From: Bernardetia sp. MNP-M8
Lineage (GTDB): Bacteria > Bacteroidota > Bacteroidia > Cytophagales > Bernardetiaceae
Length of the DNA: 64,000 bases
Assembly (NCBI RefSeq): GCF_037126285.1
Contig: NZ_CP147012.1
Span: forward strand, 3,680,676 to 3,744,675
Direction: 5' to 3'
Shown here: positions 1 through 8,362 of the stretch, in pieces
Position numbering within the stretch: position 1 is the first letter of the stretch
How the letters are laid out: each line of letters opens with the position of its first letter
Translations under genes and position numbers: made by a program
Notes under the pieces: generated by a model
Databases searched by the model: none
The model's input: the letters and a program-made list of their open reading frames with translations, nothing else
Told to the model about the DNA's origin: nothing

Positions 1-2
1 AA

Positions 3-422
3 TATTTTGGACAAGATTTAGAAAAACGAGTTCAGCAAAGAATCATAAAAGAATATAGAGGCGAACAACCTGTTGGAACATCAATGATTGTGGAAACTAA
101 TCACAATAAACATCCATTTATTGCTCATACACCTACAATGAGAGTTCCACTAACTATTTCTAGAACTGATAATGTTTATAAAGCCATGTTTGCACTACTT
201 TTGAGTGTTCATCAGCATAACAACAATAAAGAAAATAACATTAAAATAAATACAATAGCTTGTTGTGGATTAGGAACAGCCACAGGAAAAGTTCCAGAAG
301 AAGAAGCTGCTAGACAAATGCAACTTGCTTACAAAAACTTTAAAAATCCTCCTTCAAGAATAGACTGGAATTATGCTTCCGAGCGTCAGAAAGAAATTAT
401 TTTTGGAGGGAATTTGTTTTGA
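3..422 (+). CDS. Macro domain protein (5' end outside window)
   Basis: The reading frame is open from base 3, so the gene begins before the window; the ATG at 84 is internal. The visible 139 residues match the C-terminal two thirds of a macro domain of the bacterial ADP-ribose-binding type. Landmarks are YFGQDLEKRVQQRI at the left edge, HTPTMRVPLTIS, then the loop GLGTATGKVP that would hold the phosphates of ADP-ribose, and the ending IDWNYASERQKEI. Macro domains bind or hydrolyse ADP-ribose derivatives; the substrate of this one cannot be read from sequence. The glycine-rich loop is intact, so the domain is probably functional. It ends 28 bases before a small membrane-protein gene on the same strand. 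Confidence 0.8.
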   Translation, partial: YFGQDLEKRVQQRIIKEYRGEQPVGTSMIVETNHNKHPFIAHTPTMRVPLTISRTDNVYKAMFALLLSVHQHNNNKENNIKINTIACCGLGTATGKVPEEEAARQMQLAYKNFKNPPSRIDWNYASERQKEIIFGGNLF

Positions 423-450
423 AAATTTACCTATAAATAGCTGATTGAGT

Positions 451-861
451 ATGAATATTTTAAAAAAACTACGCACTTTAGAAAATCTACTATTATTGTT
501 ATTCACAATAATTTTAATTTTAGCTTCCACATATATTTTACCAGTAATTGGTATAATGCTTGGCTATGCAAACTCTGGAATAGTCTATCTTTTTACTTCG
601 CTTTTAGGAGTAGGGTTAAGTATTGGCATTATATTCACCTTTGATTTGTGTGTTCTCTTTTTTTTGGTTTCTCTGAAGTATGTTACAAAATTCAAACTCA
701 TAAATTATTTCATTCTAATCTATATAAGTTTTTTGTTGAGTAATCTTCCTATCCTTCTGAAGCTTTCTGAGCAGCAGTATGGGAGCTTAGTCTTTTGTCT
801 TAAAATTATTATCCTATCTATCTCTTATACAACAATCATTTATACAGAAAAATCATCTTAA
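451..861 (+). CDS. Small hydrophobic membrane protein, unknown
   Basis: I do not recognise this protein. It is about 136 residues and strongly hydrophobic, with four likely membrane segments (around residues 12-32, 40-70, 75-105 and 110-130) and a short charged tail (YTEKSS). A TTG lies two codons upstream at 445, but the ATG at 451 is the more natural start. It follows the macro-domain gene closely on the same strand and is followed 51 bases later by another membrane protein, so the three could be one transcript. No functional motif is visible. Confidence 0.6.
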   Translation: MNILKKLRTLENLLLLLFTIILILASTYILPVIGIMLGYANSGIVYLFTSLLGVGLSIGIIFTFDLCVLFFLVSLKYVTKFKLINYFILIYISFLLSNLPILLKLSEQQYGSLVFCLKIIILSISYTTIIYTEKSS

Positions 862-912
862 TATTATGAGCAAAAAACAATAAAGAGCAAAATATCTTTA
901 TTAAATTAAATT

Positions 913-1389
913 ATGGAAAAGCACGAATATATCTTACACAAATTAAATGAAGTTCAGAAAGCCTCAAATAAGAAGGGTACTAGCATAAGGGGTTATCGTC
1001 GGATAGCAAAATTTATGATTATACTTAATCATTATATAGAGAAAGAAAGCTGCAAAACTTGTTCGGATATACAAGATGAACTACACAGTAAAATAGCACC
1101 AATTTACAGTAGTCCCACTTCAAATTGGCATTGGTCTAATTTTGCTGCTATATTTAATATTTATCATGATAACGCTTCACATTTAATAAAAGGACATAAC
1201 TTTTATCGGAAAAAGAGATACATATATTGGGTATCTCTTGCCCTTATTCCAGTTGATATAATAATGATAATACTGTTTTTTATGAGTTATGCACCTCCAG
1301 TATTTCTAGTTTCATTACTTTTTTATTATACTGCTTCATACATCGAAAGCAAGTACATAAAGATATTTAATAGAAAGTGTTTTGAATAA
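913..1389 (+). CDS. Hypothetical protein with C-terminal membrane hairpin
   Basis: Not recognised. It has 158 residues. The first about 95 are hydrophilic, with a Cys pair (ESCKTCSDIQDEL), and the C-terminal third holds two adjacent hydrophobic stretches (WVSLALIPVDIIMIILFF and APPVFLVSLLFYYTASY), suggesting a soluble cytosolic domain anchored by a membrane hairpin. An in-frame ATG follows an A/T-rich leader without a Shine-Dalgarno sequence. Its position after the macro-domain gene and another membrane protein is compatible with a small accessory cluster, but I cannot assign a function. Confidence 0.6.
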   Translation: MEKHEYILHKLNEVQKASNKKGTSIRGYRRIAKFMIILNHYIEKESCKTCSDIQDELHSKIAPIYSSPTSNWHWSNFAAIFNIYHDNASHLIKGHNFYRKKRYIYWVSLALIPVDIIMIILFFMSYAPPVFLVSLLFYYTASYIESKYIKIFNRKCFE

Positions 1390-1481
1390 ATGATTTATTT
1401 ATAGAAATAGTCAAACAAAAAAGCCTAGTCATCTAAAAAAAATAAATAGACTTTCATTTTAACTATGAAAACTATTTATCA

Positions 1482-2585
1482 CTATTTAGGTAACTTAAAT
1501 TTCCCAATATGATTTACCAAATCTCCTCCCAAATATAAATAACCATTATGTTCTTCAACAGAACTTGCTTCTGAGACTTTTTCGCCCGTTGTATCATAAA
1601 ACACACTCAGAATTTTGCCTTCTTCACTTATATTCATCACAATTCCAAAAGGCTCTTGTTTGGGTTGAAGCCATAAAGGAACACCATAAAGCATTTTTTT
1701 CTTTCCTGTATAAGGATGCAAATTATCTAAAAGCTCATTTCGTTTGGTTGTAAATCCTAACCAAAACGAACCATCTTTTCGTCTTGCAATTCCGTTAGGA
1801 AATCCTATCAAATTATCTATAAAAATATCTATTGTTCCTTGTTTTTCTCCTTTCAACCAATAACGGACTATTCTGTATTTGGCTAAATCAGCCATCAATA
1901 CAAAATCATTATCTTTTGAAAGAGCTACTCCATTTCCAAAAAAAGCTCCATCTATTAATGTTTGGACTGTTTTAGTTTTAGGATTGTAGGAATATAATCC
2001 TCCATCAGGTTGCATTTCTAATATGATCTTACGAACATTACGAGGCGAAAAATGTGTTTTAGAAGAGGTATTGGAAAAATAAATAATTCCGTCATCAGCA
2101 ATATCTACATCATTGGGAATCAAAAAAGGCTCTCCTTTTTCATTTTTAGAAGCCAAAACAGTTATTTTACCTTCTTTATCGACACTAATTAAACCTCTTT
2201 CTATATCACAAGCTATCAAATTTTCATTTTTATCAAAGTGCAAGCCCGTAATCCAAGAATTTGTTTTACAAAAAATGGCTACTTTTCCAGTAGTATCTAT
2301 TTTTAGAATTGCACCATCAGAAAAGTCTGTTTTTTTGCGATGTACGCCACAATATAAATTCCCTTCTTTATCAACTGCAATATCTTCTGAGCCATACCAA
2401 CCGTCTAAATCTATCCATTGAGTAGATTGTAAAATTTCATTTTTGGCAAGTTTTCCTTCAAAATCAGGAACTTTGGCAGGTTTCCAAGCATTGGGGTTTA
2501 GAGAACAGGCTTGAAAAATAAAATTGACTAAAAAGAGTAATAATAGTACAACAGGGAGGCTAAAAATAATTTTTTTCTTGTTCAT
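1482..2585 (-). CDS. SMP-30/gluconolactonase/strictosidine synthase-like protein
   Basis: This is a 367-residue protein with an N-terminal hydrophobic anchor (residues 5-25, ending FIFQACSL, where the Cys could be a degenerate lipobox) followed by a six-bladed propeller of the SMP-30/strictosidine-synthase-like type. Blade-like motifs recur: GSEDIAVDKEGNLYCGV, LHFDKNENLIACDIERGL, NDVDIADDGIIYFSNTSS, GNGVALSKDNDFVLMADLA and FPNGIARRKDGSFWLGF. This family includes lactonases and arylesterase-like enzymes that use a Ca2+ ion at the propeller centre; the substrate here is unknown. The protein should face the periplasm. It lies just downstream of a Crp-type regulator on the same strand, 83 bases apart, which may control it. 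Confidence 0.8.
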   Translation of the reverse strand: MNKKKIIFSLPVVLLLLFLVNFIFQACSLNPNAWKPAKVPDFEGKLAKNEILQSTQWIDLDGWYGSEDIAVDKEGNLYCGVHRKKTDFSDGAILKIDTTGKVAIFCKTNSWITGLHFDKNENLIACDIERGLISVDKEGKITVLASKNEKGEPFLIPNDVDIADDGIIYFSNTSSKTHFSPRNVRKIILEMQPDGGLYSYNPKTKTVQTLIDGAFFGNGVALSKDNDFVLMADLAKYRIVRYWLKGEKQGTIDIFIDNLIGFPNGIARRKDGSFWLGFTTKRNELLDNLHPYTGKKKMLYGVPLWLQPKQEPFGIVMNISEEGKILSVFYDTTGEKVSEASSVEEHNGYLYLGGDLVNHIGKFKLPK

Positions 2586-2668
2586 AATACAAATGATTTA
2601 AAGTTGAATGAAGTAAATAATAGAATTACAAACTTCTCTCTTTAAATTTTCATTTGCATTGACATTTG

Positions 2669-3244
2669 TTAAGTAATGAGAAACTGACCCCTAATTCGGC
2701 TTAACGATTCGGCTTCAATTCCTAAATAGCTGGCTAATTGTTTTTGAGGAACACGTTGAATAATTTTTTGATGATAGGTATTTATAAACTCCAAATATCT
2801 TTCTTTAGCTGTTTGGGTTTGAAAATTATAGGTTCTGTTTTTTATACACAAATAATTTTGTTCTGCTAACATGCGTCCAATTTTTTCAAATTTAGGATTT
2901 TGCTCATATAAATCAATCAGTTTTTTATATGAAATAGCATATACCTCTGTGGCTTCAATGGTTTCCAAATATTCAGTAGAAGGTTTTTGAGTAATTAGAC
3001 TTTCAAATGTGGAAATGAATTGTCCATCACAAGCAAAATAAGTAGATATTTCTTTTCCTTTATTTAAGTGAAAAACACGCAGAAGCCCACTTCTAATAAA
3101 GTAAATATATTTTGAAACTTGTCCTGATTGAACAAGTAATTGTTTTGTGTCAAACTTTTGATTTTGAATGATAGCCTGTAATAGATTCCATTCTGATTCA
3201 TTTATTTTGAAGTATTGATTTAAGTAGGTACGAAGCTCTTCCAT
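2669..3244 (-). CDS. Crp/Fnr-family transcriptional regulator
   Basis: A 191-residue protein starting at MEELRTYLNQYFK; a longer frame reaches 3328, but its extra N-terminus (MFVLRLLFFLNSNN) does not look like part of the family. Residues 10-120 form a cyclic-nucleotide-binding-type beta-roll (LLVQSGQVSKYIYFIRSGLLRVF, ISTYFACDGQFIS). The C-terminal part has the helix-turn-helix PQKQLASYLGIEAESLSRIR. This short class is common in Bacteroidota and often regulates a neighbouring gene; the ligand is unknown. It sits directly upstream of the SMP-30-like gene on the same strand, so a shared transcript is likely. Confidence 0.87.
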   Translation of the reverse strand: MEELRTYLNQYFKINESEWNLLQAIIQNQKFDTKQLLVQSGQVSKYIYFIRSGLLRVFHLNKGKEISTYFACDGQFISTFESLITQKPSTEYLETIEATEVYAISYKKLIDLYEQNPKFEKIGRMLAEQNYLCIKNRTYNFQTQTAKERYLEFINTYHQKIIQRVPQKQLASYLGIEAESLSRIRGQFLIT

Positions 3245-3327
3245 ATTATTATGTTTATTGAGATTTTGAATACAATAGGTTTGATAGTTATTCGAATTTA
3301 GAAAAAAAAGTAGCCTTAACACAAACA

Positions 3328-3362
3328 AAGCCTATCCATTTCTAAAAATGAATAGGCTTTTA
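3328..3362. terminator. Bidirectional hairpin after the efflux operon
   Basis: The arm AAAGCCTATCCATTT at 3328-3342 pairs with AAATGAATAGGCTTT with a three-base loop and one G-T pair. A/T runs lie on both sides. It sits between the 3' end of the RND gene and the 5' side of the Crp gene, so it most likely terminates the leftward efflux operon. Confidence 0.7.
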
Positions 3363-3386
3363 AATTTTATAGAAAATCAATTATTC

Positions 3387-6300
3387 TTAATCCTCTTTTC
3401 GTTCTGCAATAACGGTAGATTTTGCGCTTGGACTAATCTTTTCAGAAAGTTGGTCAGCCATCAAATACATTGCAGGCACAACTACAAGTGTAAGGAAAGT
3501 TGCGAATACCAAACCGAAGATAACAGCCCACGCCATTGGTCCCCAAAAAGTTGCATTATCGCCTCCCATATAAAAATCAGGATTAAAATTCGCATAGAGT
3601 TTTGCAAAATCTATGTTCATACCTGTTGCTAATGGAATAAGTCCCAAAACAGTTGTAATTGCTGTCAGAAGTACAGGGCGAAGACGAGTATAACCTGCTT
3701 TAATGATACATTCCAAAAATTCAGCAGCAGGCAAATGTTCTTCTTCATCAAGTCCTAGTTCTTCTTTTCGTTTTGCACGAACTTGGTCGGTATAATCAAT
3801 CAGTACAATCGCATTATTTACAACAACACCAGCCAATGAAATAATACCGATTCCTGTCATGATGATAATGAAATCCATTTGGAAAATTACCAAACCTAAC
3901 ATTACACCTGTCATACTAAAGAGTACAGAACCCATAATAATAAATGGCTTGATGATAGAGTTGAACTGAGAAACCAAGATAAGCGAAATAGCAGAAACGG
4001 CAATTAGCATCGCTTTTGCCAAAAATGCCATTGATTTGGCTTGCTCTTCTTGCTCTCCTGTAAGTTTAATGCTATACCCTTCTGGTAATTTATGACTTTT
4101 GATAAGCAATTTGATTTGTGCTACAATTTCATTTGCATTATATCCTTCCACAACTCCAGAACTTACAGCTACCATACGGTCAAGGTCTTTACGACGAACC
4201 GAGCCATACGACGAACTATAATCAATCTTAGCAATCGCAGAAATTGGAATTTGATGATATGTACCACGATTATCTCTAAACGTAATTACCTGATTCATCA
4301 GAGCTGAAATATTATAACGGTATTTGTCTTGTAAGCGAAGTTGAATAGGAAAATCATCATCACCATCTTTGTATTTCGAAATTTCTTTTCCAAAAATAGC
4401 TGTTCTGAGTGTCATAGCTACTTGGCTTGTAGAAAGTCCGAACAAACGAGCTTTTTCTCTATCAATAGTAAGAATAAGTTCAGGTTTTCCAGTTTCAGCT
4501 TCAACAACAAGATTGTCAAGTCCTTGGATGCCTGCATCTTCAATCATTTGTTTTACTTTTTCGGCTTCTTTTACCAAAACATCATATTCTACTCCCGAAA
4601 TTTCGATATTTACAGGTTTTCCAACTGGAGGACCCTCACGGTTTTTGTCCGTTTTGATTTTTACCCCTGGAATTGTTTTCATTTCAGTAGAAAGTTCCTT
4701 CATAATATCCGAAGTACTAATTCCTTTTCTGTATTGGAATTCATAAAAAGCAACTGCAATACGTGCTTTATGAGGTGTTGCACCACTTCTACCAAAGTTA
4801 TCTTGAGGGTCACCCGATTCTTCACCTACATTTACACCAATTGATTTAATTATTTCATCATAAGGAGCAAGAACTTTATAGGCTTTCTTTTCAATTGTTT
4901 CAGCAAACTCATTTGTTGTTTTGATGTCTGTTCCCAAAGGAGCTTCTACATACATATAAACAAAAAGAGGGTCACTACTAGGAAATAGACTTGTTTGAAG
5001 CCCTACATTTCCTACCAAAACAAAACTGAAGACTAATAAAAGAAACATTCCTATAGTAAGAAGATAAGGACGAGAACCTTTCAAAAGATAACGCAATATT
5101 TTCATATACCAATCTTCCAAACGAGTCAATAGTTTGTTTTGAAACCAGTTTGAAGCAGGTGTGAGCAAATAAATATTTAAGAAAATAATTATTCCAAACG
5201 TACTCAGTAGATTAGGAATAGTGTAAGAAAGTCTAAACCCTTCTGTTTTGATAGTAAATGCAGCAGCACCTGTGTCAGCAGAAAAAGAACCTGTATAGGC
5301 TACCACATATCCAATAGCAGCCAAAACCATCGTGATAATTCCTACAATCAGCCATGTCTTGACTCCTTTTTTGCTCACTCCTTCTACTTTCATAAAGTAA
5401 GCCGAGAAAACAGGGTTAATAACTAATCCTACAAAAAGAGAAGAAGATAAAACAACAATAAGTGTAATTGGCATGTATTTCAAAAACTCTCCCATAATTC
5501 CACCCCAAAAAGCAAGAGGAACAAAGGCTGCTAATGTTGTAGCTGTAGAGCTAATGATTGGCCAAGCTACTTCACTCACACCCATAACAGCAGCTTTTTT
5601 AGCAGAATAACCTTCTTCCATAAATCTGAAAGTATTCTCAATTACTACAATGGCATTATCTACAAGCATTCCGAGAGCCAAAATAAGCGCAAACAAAACA
5701 ACAATATTGATACTAATTCCTACTAGATTCAGAATCATAAAGGAAATAAGCATTGATAGTGGAATGGCAACACCTACTAAAAGCGCATTGCGAAGTCCCA
5801 TAAAAAAAAGTAATACCACAACTACCAAAATAACACCTGAAATAATGTTGTTTTGAAGGTTGGCAATCTGCATTTCCATATTTTCAGACTGGTCGTTTAC
5901 AATCGTAACATCTAATGTAGATGGAAAATGAGAACCTTGTGCTTTTTTCAAAATTTCTTTGATTTCATAAGCAGCATCAATTAAGTTTTCGCCACTACGC
6001 TTTTTTACTTTTAAAGAAATTACTGGAAGACTTCCTTTTTCTTCAAAATTATTTCCTGTTGCAAGACGAGCATAACTAGAGCGTTCAACATACGAATCTT
6101 TTACTTCTGCAACTTCCTTCAAATAAATAGGTTCATTATTCTCAGATTTTACAATAATTCCATTCAGCTGACTTACATCTTTAAACTCACCAACTACACG
6201 AAGAGAACGACGATAACCTTCCGTCAGAACATCGCCACCCGAAGCCGTTAGGTTTTCAGAAATAATAGCATTTTCTATATCTTGAAAAGACACTTTACGA

Positions 6301-6947
6301 GCAGCCATTTTATAAATATCTGCATTGATTTGAACTTCTCTATCTCTATCACCTGTAATTACAGCTTCTGAAACTTGAGAGAGTTCTTCTAATTCGTCTT
6401 GTAAGTATTCTGCGTATTCTTTGAGCTTTGCTTGTTCGAAATCTCCTGAGAGATTGATTTCCATAATCGGAATTTCAGAAAAATCTACTTCCAAAACATT
6501 TGGATCTTGGTCTAAATCTTTAGGCAAATCCTTTTTAGCTTTATCAACAGCATCTTTTACATCAAGAACGGCATCCGAAACTTCTACATCTTCATTAAAT
6601 TCAATAATGACAGCCGAAGCATCTTGAACCGAAGTAGAAGAAATTTTCTTTACTCCTTTTAGAGATTTTAATTCTTTTTCTATCGGACGAGTAATAAGGT
6701 TTTCTATATCAATAGGAGAGTTACCTGGATAAACTGTCTGGACGTAAACCGTCGGCATAACAATTTCTGGAAACTGCTCTTTGGGCATAACAATGTATGA
6801 GAAAATCCCTGCTACTACAAAAAGGATAGTGATAATAAATACACTTGTAGAGTTTTTGAGAGAGAACTTCGACAAGCCAAAAATTTCGAATTTTGGGTCT
6901 TGCTGAGGTTCTGTTTTTTTATTTAAGTCTGGTTTTGTTTCGCTCAT
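3387..6947 (-). CDS. RND efflux pump, inner-membrane permease
   Basis: This is a 1,186-residue proton-driven RND (AcrB-like) exporter, the energised part of a tripartite envelope pump. The first membrane helix is near residues 30-50 (VFIITILFVVAGIFSYIVM) and the porter domain carries MPTVYVQTVYPGNSPIDIE. The two membrane bundles are recognisable by LALGMLVDNAIVVIENTFR near residue 425, whose Asp belongs to the proton relay, and by the repeat-equivalent GVVVNNAIVLIDYTDQ near 1044. The length is slightly above the usual 1,040 because of insertions around residues 535-600. It is the last gene of a four-gene leftward operon after the adaptor gene, 91 bases away. Drugs, bile-like compounds or metabolites could be substrates; specificity cannot be deduced. 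Confidence 0.93.
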   Translation of the reverse strand: MSETKPDLNKKTEPQQDPKFEIFGLSKFSLKNSTSVFIITILFVVAGIFSYIVMPKEQFPEIVMPTVYVQTVYPGNSPIDIENLITRPIEKELKSLKGVKKISSTSVQDASAVIIEFNEDVEVSDAVLDVKDAVDKAKKDLPKDLDQDPNVLEVDFSEIPIMEINLSGDFEQAKLKEYAEYLQDELEELSQVSEAVITGDRDREVQINADIYKMAARKVSFQDIENAIISENLTASGGDVLTEGYRRSLRVVGEFKDVSQLNGIIVKSENNEPIYLKEVAEVKDSYVERSSYARLATGNNFEEKGSLPVISLKVKKRSGENLIDAAYEIKEILKKAQGSHFPSTLDVTIVNDQSENMEMQIANLQNNIISGVILVVVVLLFFMGLRNALLVGVAIPLSMLISFMILNLVGISINIVVLFALILALGMLVDNAIVVIENTFRFMEEGYSAKKAAVMGVSEVAWPIISSTATTLAAFVPLAFWGGIMGEFLKYMPITLIVVLSSSLFVGLVINPVFSAYFMKVEGVSKKGVKTWLIVGIITMVLAAIGYVVAYTGSFSADTGAAAFTIKTEGFRLSYTIPNLLSTFGIIIFLNIYLLTPASNWFQNKLLTRLEDWYMKILRYLLKGSRPYLLTIGMFLLLVFSFVLVGNVGLQTSLFPSSDPLFVYMYVEAPLGTDIKTTNEFAETIEKKAYKVLAPYDEIIKSIGVNVGEESGDPQDNFGRSGATPHKARIAVAFYEFQYRKGISTSDIMKELSTEMKTIPGVKIKTDKNREGPPVGKPVNIEISGVEYDVLVKEAEKVKQMIEDAGIQGLDNLVVEAETGKPELILTIDREKARLFGLSTSQVAMTLRTAIFGKEISKYKDGDDDFPIQLRLQDKYRYNISALMNQVITFRDNRGTYHQIPISAIAKIDYSSSYGSVRRKDLDRMVAVSSGVVEGYNANEIVAQIKLLIKSHKLPEGYSIKLTGEQEEQAKSMAFLAKAMLIAVSAISLILVSQFNSIIKPFIIMGSVLFSMTGVMLGLVIFQMDFIIIMTGIGIISLAGVVVNNAIVLIDYTDQVRAKRKEELGLDEEEHLPAAEFLECIIKAGYTRLRPVLLTAITTVLGLIPLATGMNIDFAKLYANFNPDFYMGGDNATFWGPMAWAVIFGLVFATFLTLVVVPAMYLMADQLSEKISPSAKSTVIAERKED

Positions 6948-6981
6948 TGTTTTTGGTTGTTAATGAGTTTGAATTTTATTT

Positions 6982-7024
6982 GATTAACCGTCGTTGAGAC
7001 TCAAATGAAGCCGTCAACGAGGTT
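6982..7024. repeat. Intergenic imperfect palindrome
   Basis: Arms AACCGTCGTTGAGA and GCCGTCAACGAGGTT face each other with two mismatches in the spacer between the adaptor and RND genes. It resembles the intergenic palindromes seen elsewhere in this window. It could modulate relative expression of the two operon genes. Confidence 0.5.
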
Positions 7025-7038
7025 ACATTTTTTTATTT

Positions 7039-8202
7039 TTATGATTTAATGAAACGAACATTTTCTCCGTCCACTACTTCATTATATCCTTTGATGATTA
7101 CTTGGTCATTGGCAGAAAGTCCTTCAGTTACAACAGTTGAACCTTCATACGACATTCCTGTTTTTACGACTACTTTTTTAGCTACTTTTTTTCCAGCTTC
7201 CTCTTTAACAACATATAAAAATTTGCTTCCATCTGTTCCAATCTGAATCAAATTAGTAGGAACTGTAATTGCTCCTTCTGCTTGAAAATCATTGATTTTT
7301 ACTGTTCCAACAAGATTTGGTTTGATAGCTCCATTTTTATTTGGAAGGTCAATCTGAACTTTAAAAGTACGGTTTGCAGTATTGATTGTTTGTCCTACAA
7401 AAGTTACTTTTTGTTCCATTTCTGTTCCTAAAGCACTAAAGAAGATTTTTACTTTATCACCTTTTTTGACAGCAGAAAGATAATTTTCAGAAACATCAGC
7501 TACAAGCTGCACATCAGAAACATTGATAACACGAGCAATTGGCATAGCAGGATTTGCTAGTTCACCTTGTTTTGCATAGACTTCATCAATCGTTCCCGAA
7601 ATAGGAGATGTAACTACACTTTTACGCATCTGTTGTTTGAGTGTTGCAATGCTGTTTTCCAAACTTTCTTTTTGATTTTGAGATTGTAGGTATTCGATTT
7701 CTGAACCTATTTTTTGTTCCCAAAGGCGTTTTCTTTTCTCATAAACTGTTGTAGCAAGTGAAAGTTGTGTTTCAAGTTCTGCTACTTGTTTGTTGAAAGT
7801 TCCTGCATCAAGGGTTGCAATTACTTGTCCTGCCGAAACTCTATCGCCTTCTTTTACTTTCAAAGACATAATTGTTGCTGGCATTTCAGGCAAAATAGTG
7901 ACATTTTTATCAGACTCTACTGTTCCCTGTACTTCAATATAATGGTTGAAAGTTTCAGATTTTACTGGCATTGATTCTACCAATTTTGAAGGATTTTCTT
8001 TTTTTGCTGCTTCTCCTAGTGCATCTTCAAGTTGAGCAATTTCGCCTTGAAGTTCCATTAGTTCACTACGTTTTTTCTCTAAAGCAGCCTTTTTTTCTTC
8101 AGGCGTTTTTGGTTCTTTTTCTCCACAAGAAGAAAGGAAAGAAAGAGAGAGAATAGCTACAAAGAAAAATAGGTAACTGATTTTATTAGAATATTTTTTC
8201 AT
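7039..8202 (-). CDS. RND efflux periplasmic adaptor lipoprotein
   Basis: A membrane-fusion (HlyD/AcrA-like) adaptor of 387 residues that links the RND pump to the outer-membrane channel. The signal peptide ends in the lipobox LSFLSSC, so it is a lipoprotein. A short coiled-coil region (KKAALEKKRSELMELQ) follows. Then comes the biotinyl-lipoyl-like half domain VKEGDRVSAGQVIATLD, a helical hairpin around residues 135-190, the second half domain (VTSPISGTIDEVYAKQGE), and beta-barrel and membrane-proximal domains ending GYNEVVDGENVRF. It is the third gene of the efflux operon. Confidence 0.92.
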   Translation of the reverse strand: MKKYSNKISYLFFFVAILSLSFLSSCGEKEPKTPEEKKAALEKKRSELMELQGEIAQLEDALGEAAKKENPSKLVESMPVKSETFNHYIEVQGTVESDKNVTILPEMPATIMSLKVKEGDRVSAGQVIATLDAGTFNKQVAELETQLSLATTVYEKRKRLWEQKIGSEIEYLQSQNQKESLENSIATLKQQMRKSVVTSPISGTIDEVYAKQGELANPAMPIARVINVSDVQLVADVSENYLSAVKKGDKVKIFFSALGTEMEQKVTFVGQTINTANRTFKVQIDLPNKNGAIKPNLVGTVKINDFQAEGAITVPTNLIQIGTDGSKFLYVVKEEAGKKVAKKVVVKTGMSYEGSTVVTEGLSANDQVIIKGYNEVVDGENVRFIKS

Positions 8203-8262
8203 TGAATTATGAATTAAAAATTACGGTTTTTTATTTTTGATATATTGTAAAATAAAATAGTT

Positions 8263-8351
8263 GTAGGTTAAAGGCTTGCCTTTGACTTATTTGTATTTTA
8301 TAATTTGCTAGAAGATGTCTTGTTTCTGTCAAAGGCAAGCCTTTGACCTAC
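8263..8351. repeat. Facing pair of palindromes (BIME-like)
   Basis: The unit at 8263-8286 and its reverse complement at 8328-8351 match at 23 of 24 positions. Each unit is itself palindromic around AAAGGCTTGCCTTT. The 41-base spacer is A/T-rich. It fills the gap between the TolC-like and adaptor genes. Confidence 0.8.
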
Positions 8352-8362
8352 TGTATTTTTGA

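Noticed and set aside
1565-1753. Plus-strand frames opposite the SMP-30-like gene
   Set aside because: They lie wholly inside a well-supported gene and show no protein-like motif; they are shadows.
4092-4844. Long plus-strand frames opposite the RND pump gene
   Set aside because: They are mirror frames of a strongly conserved pump, with Ser/Phe-rich, low-information translations.
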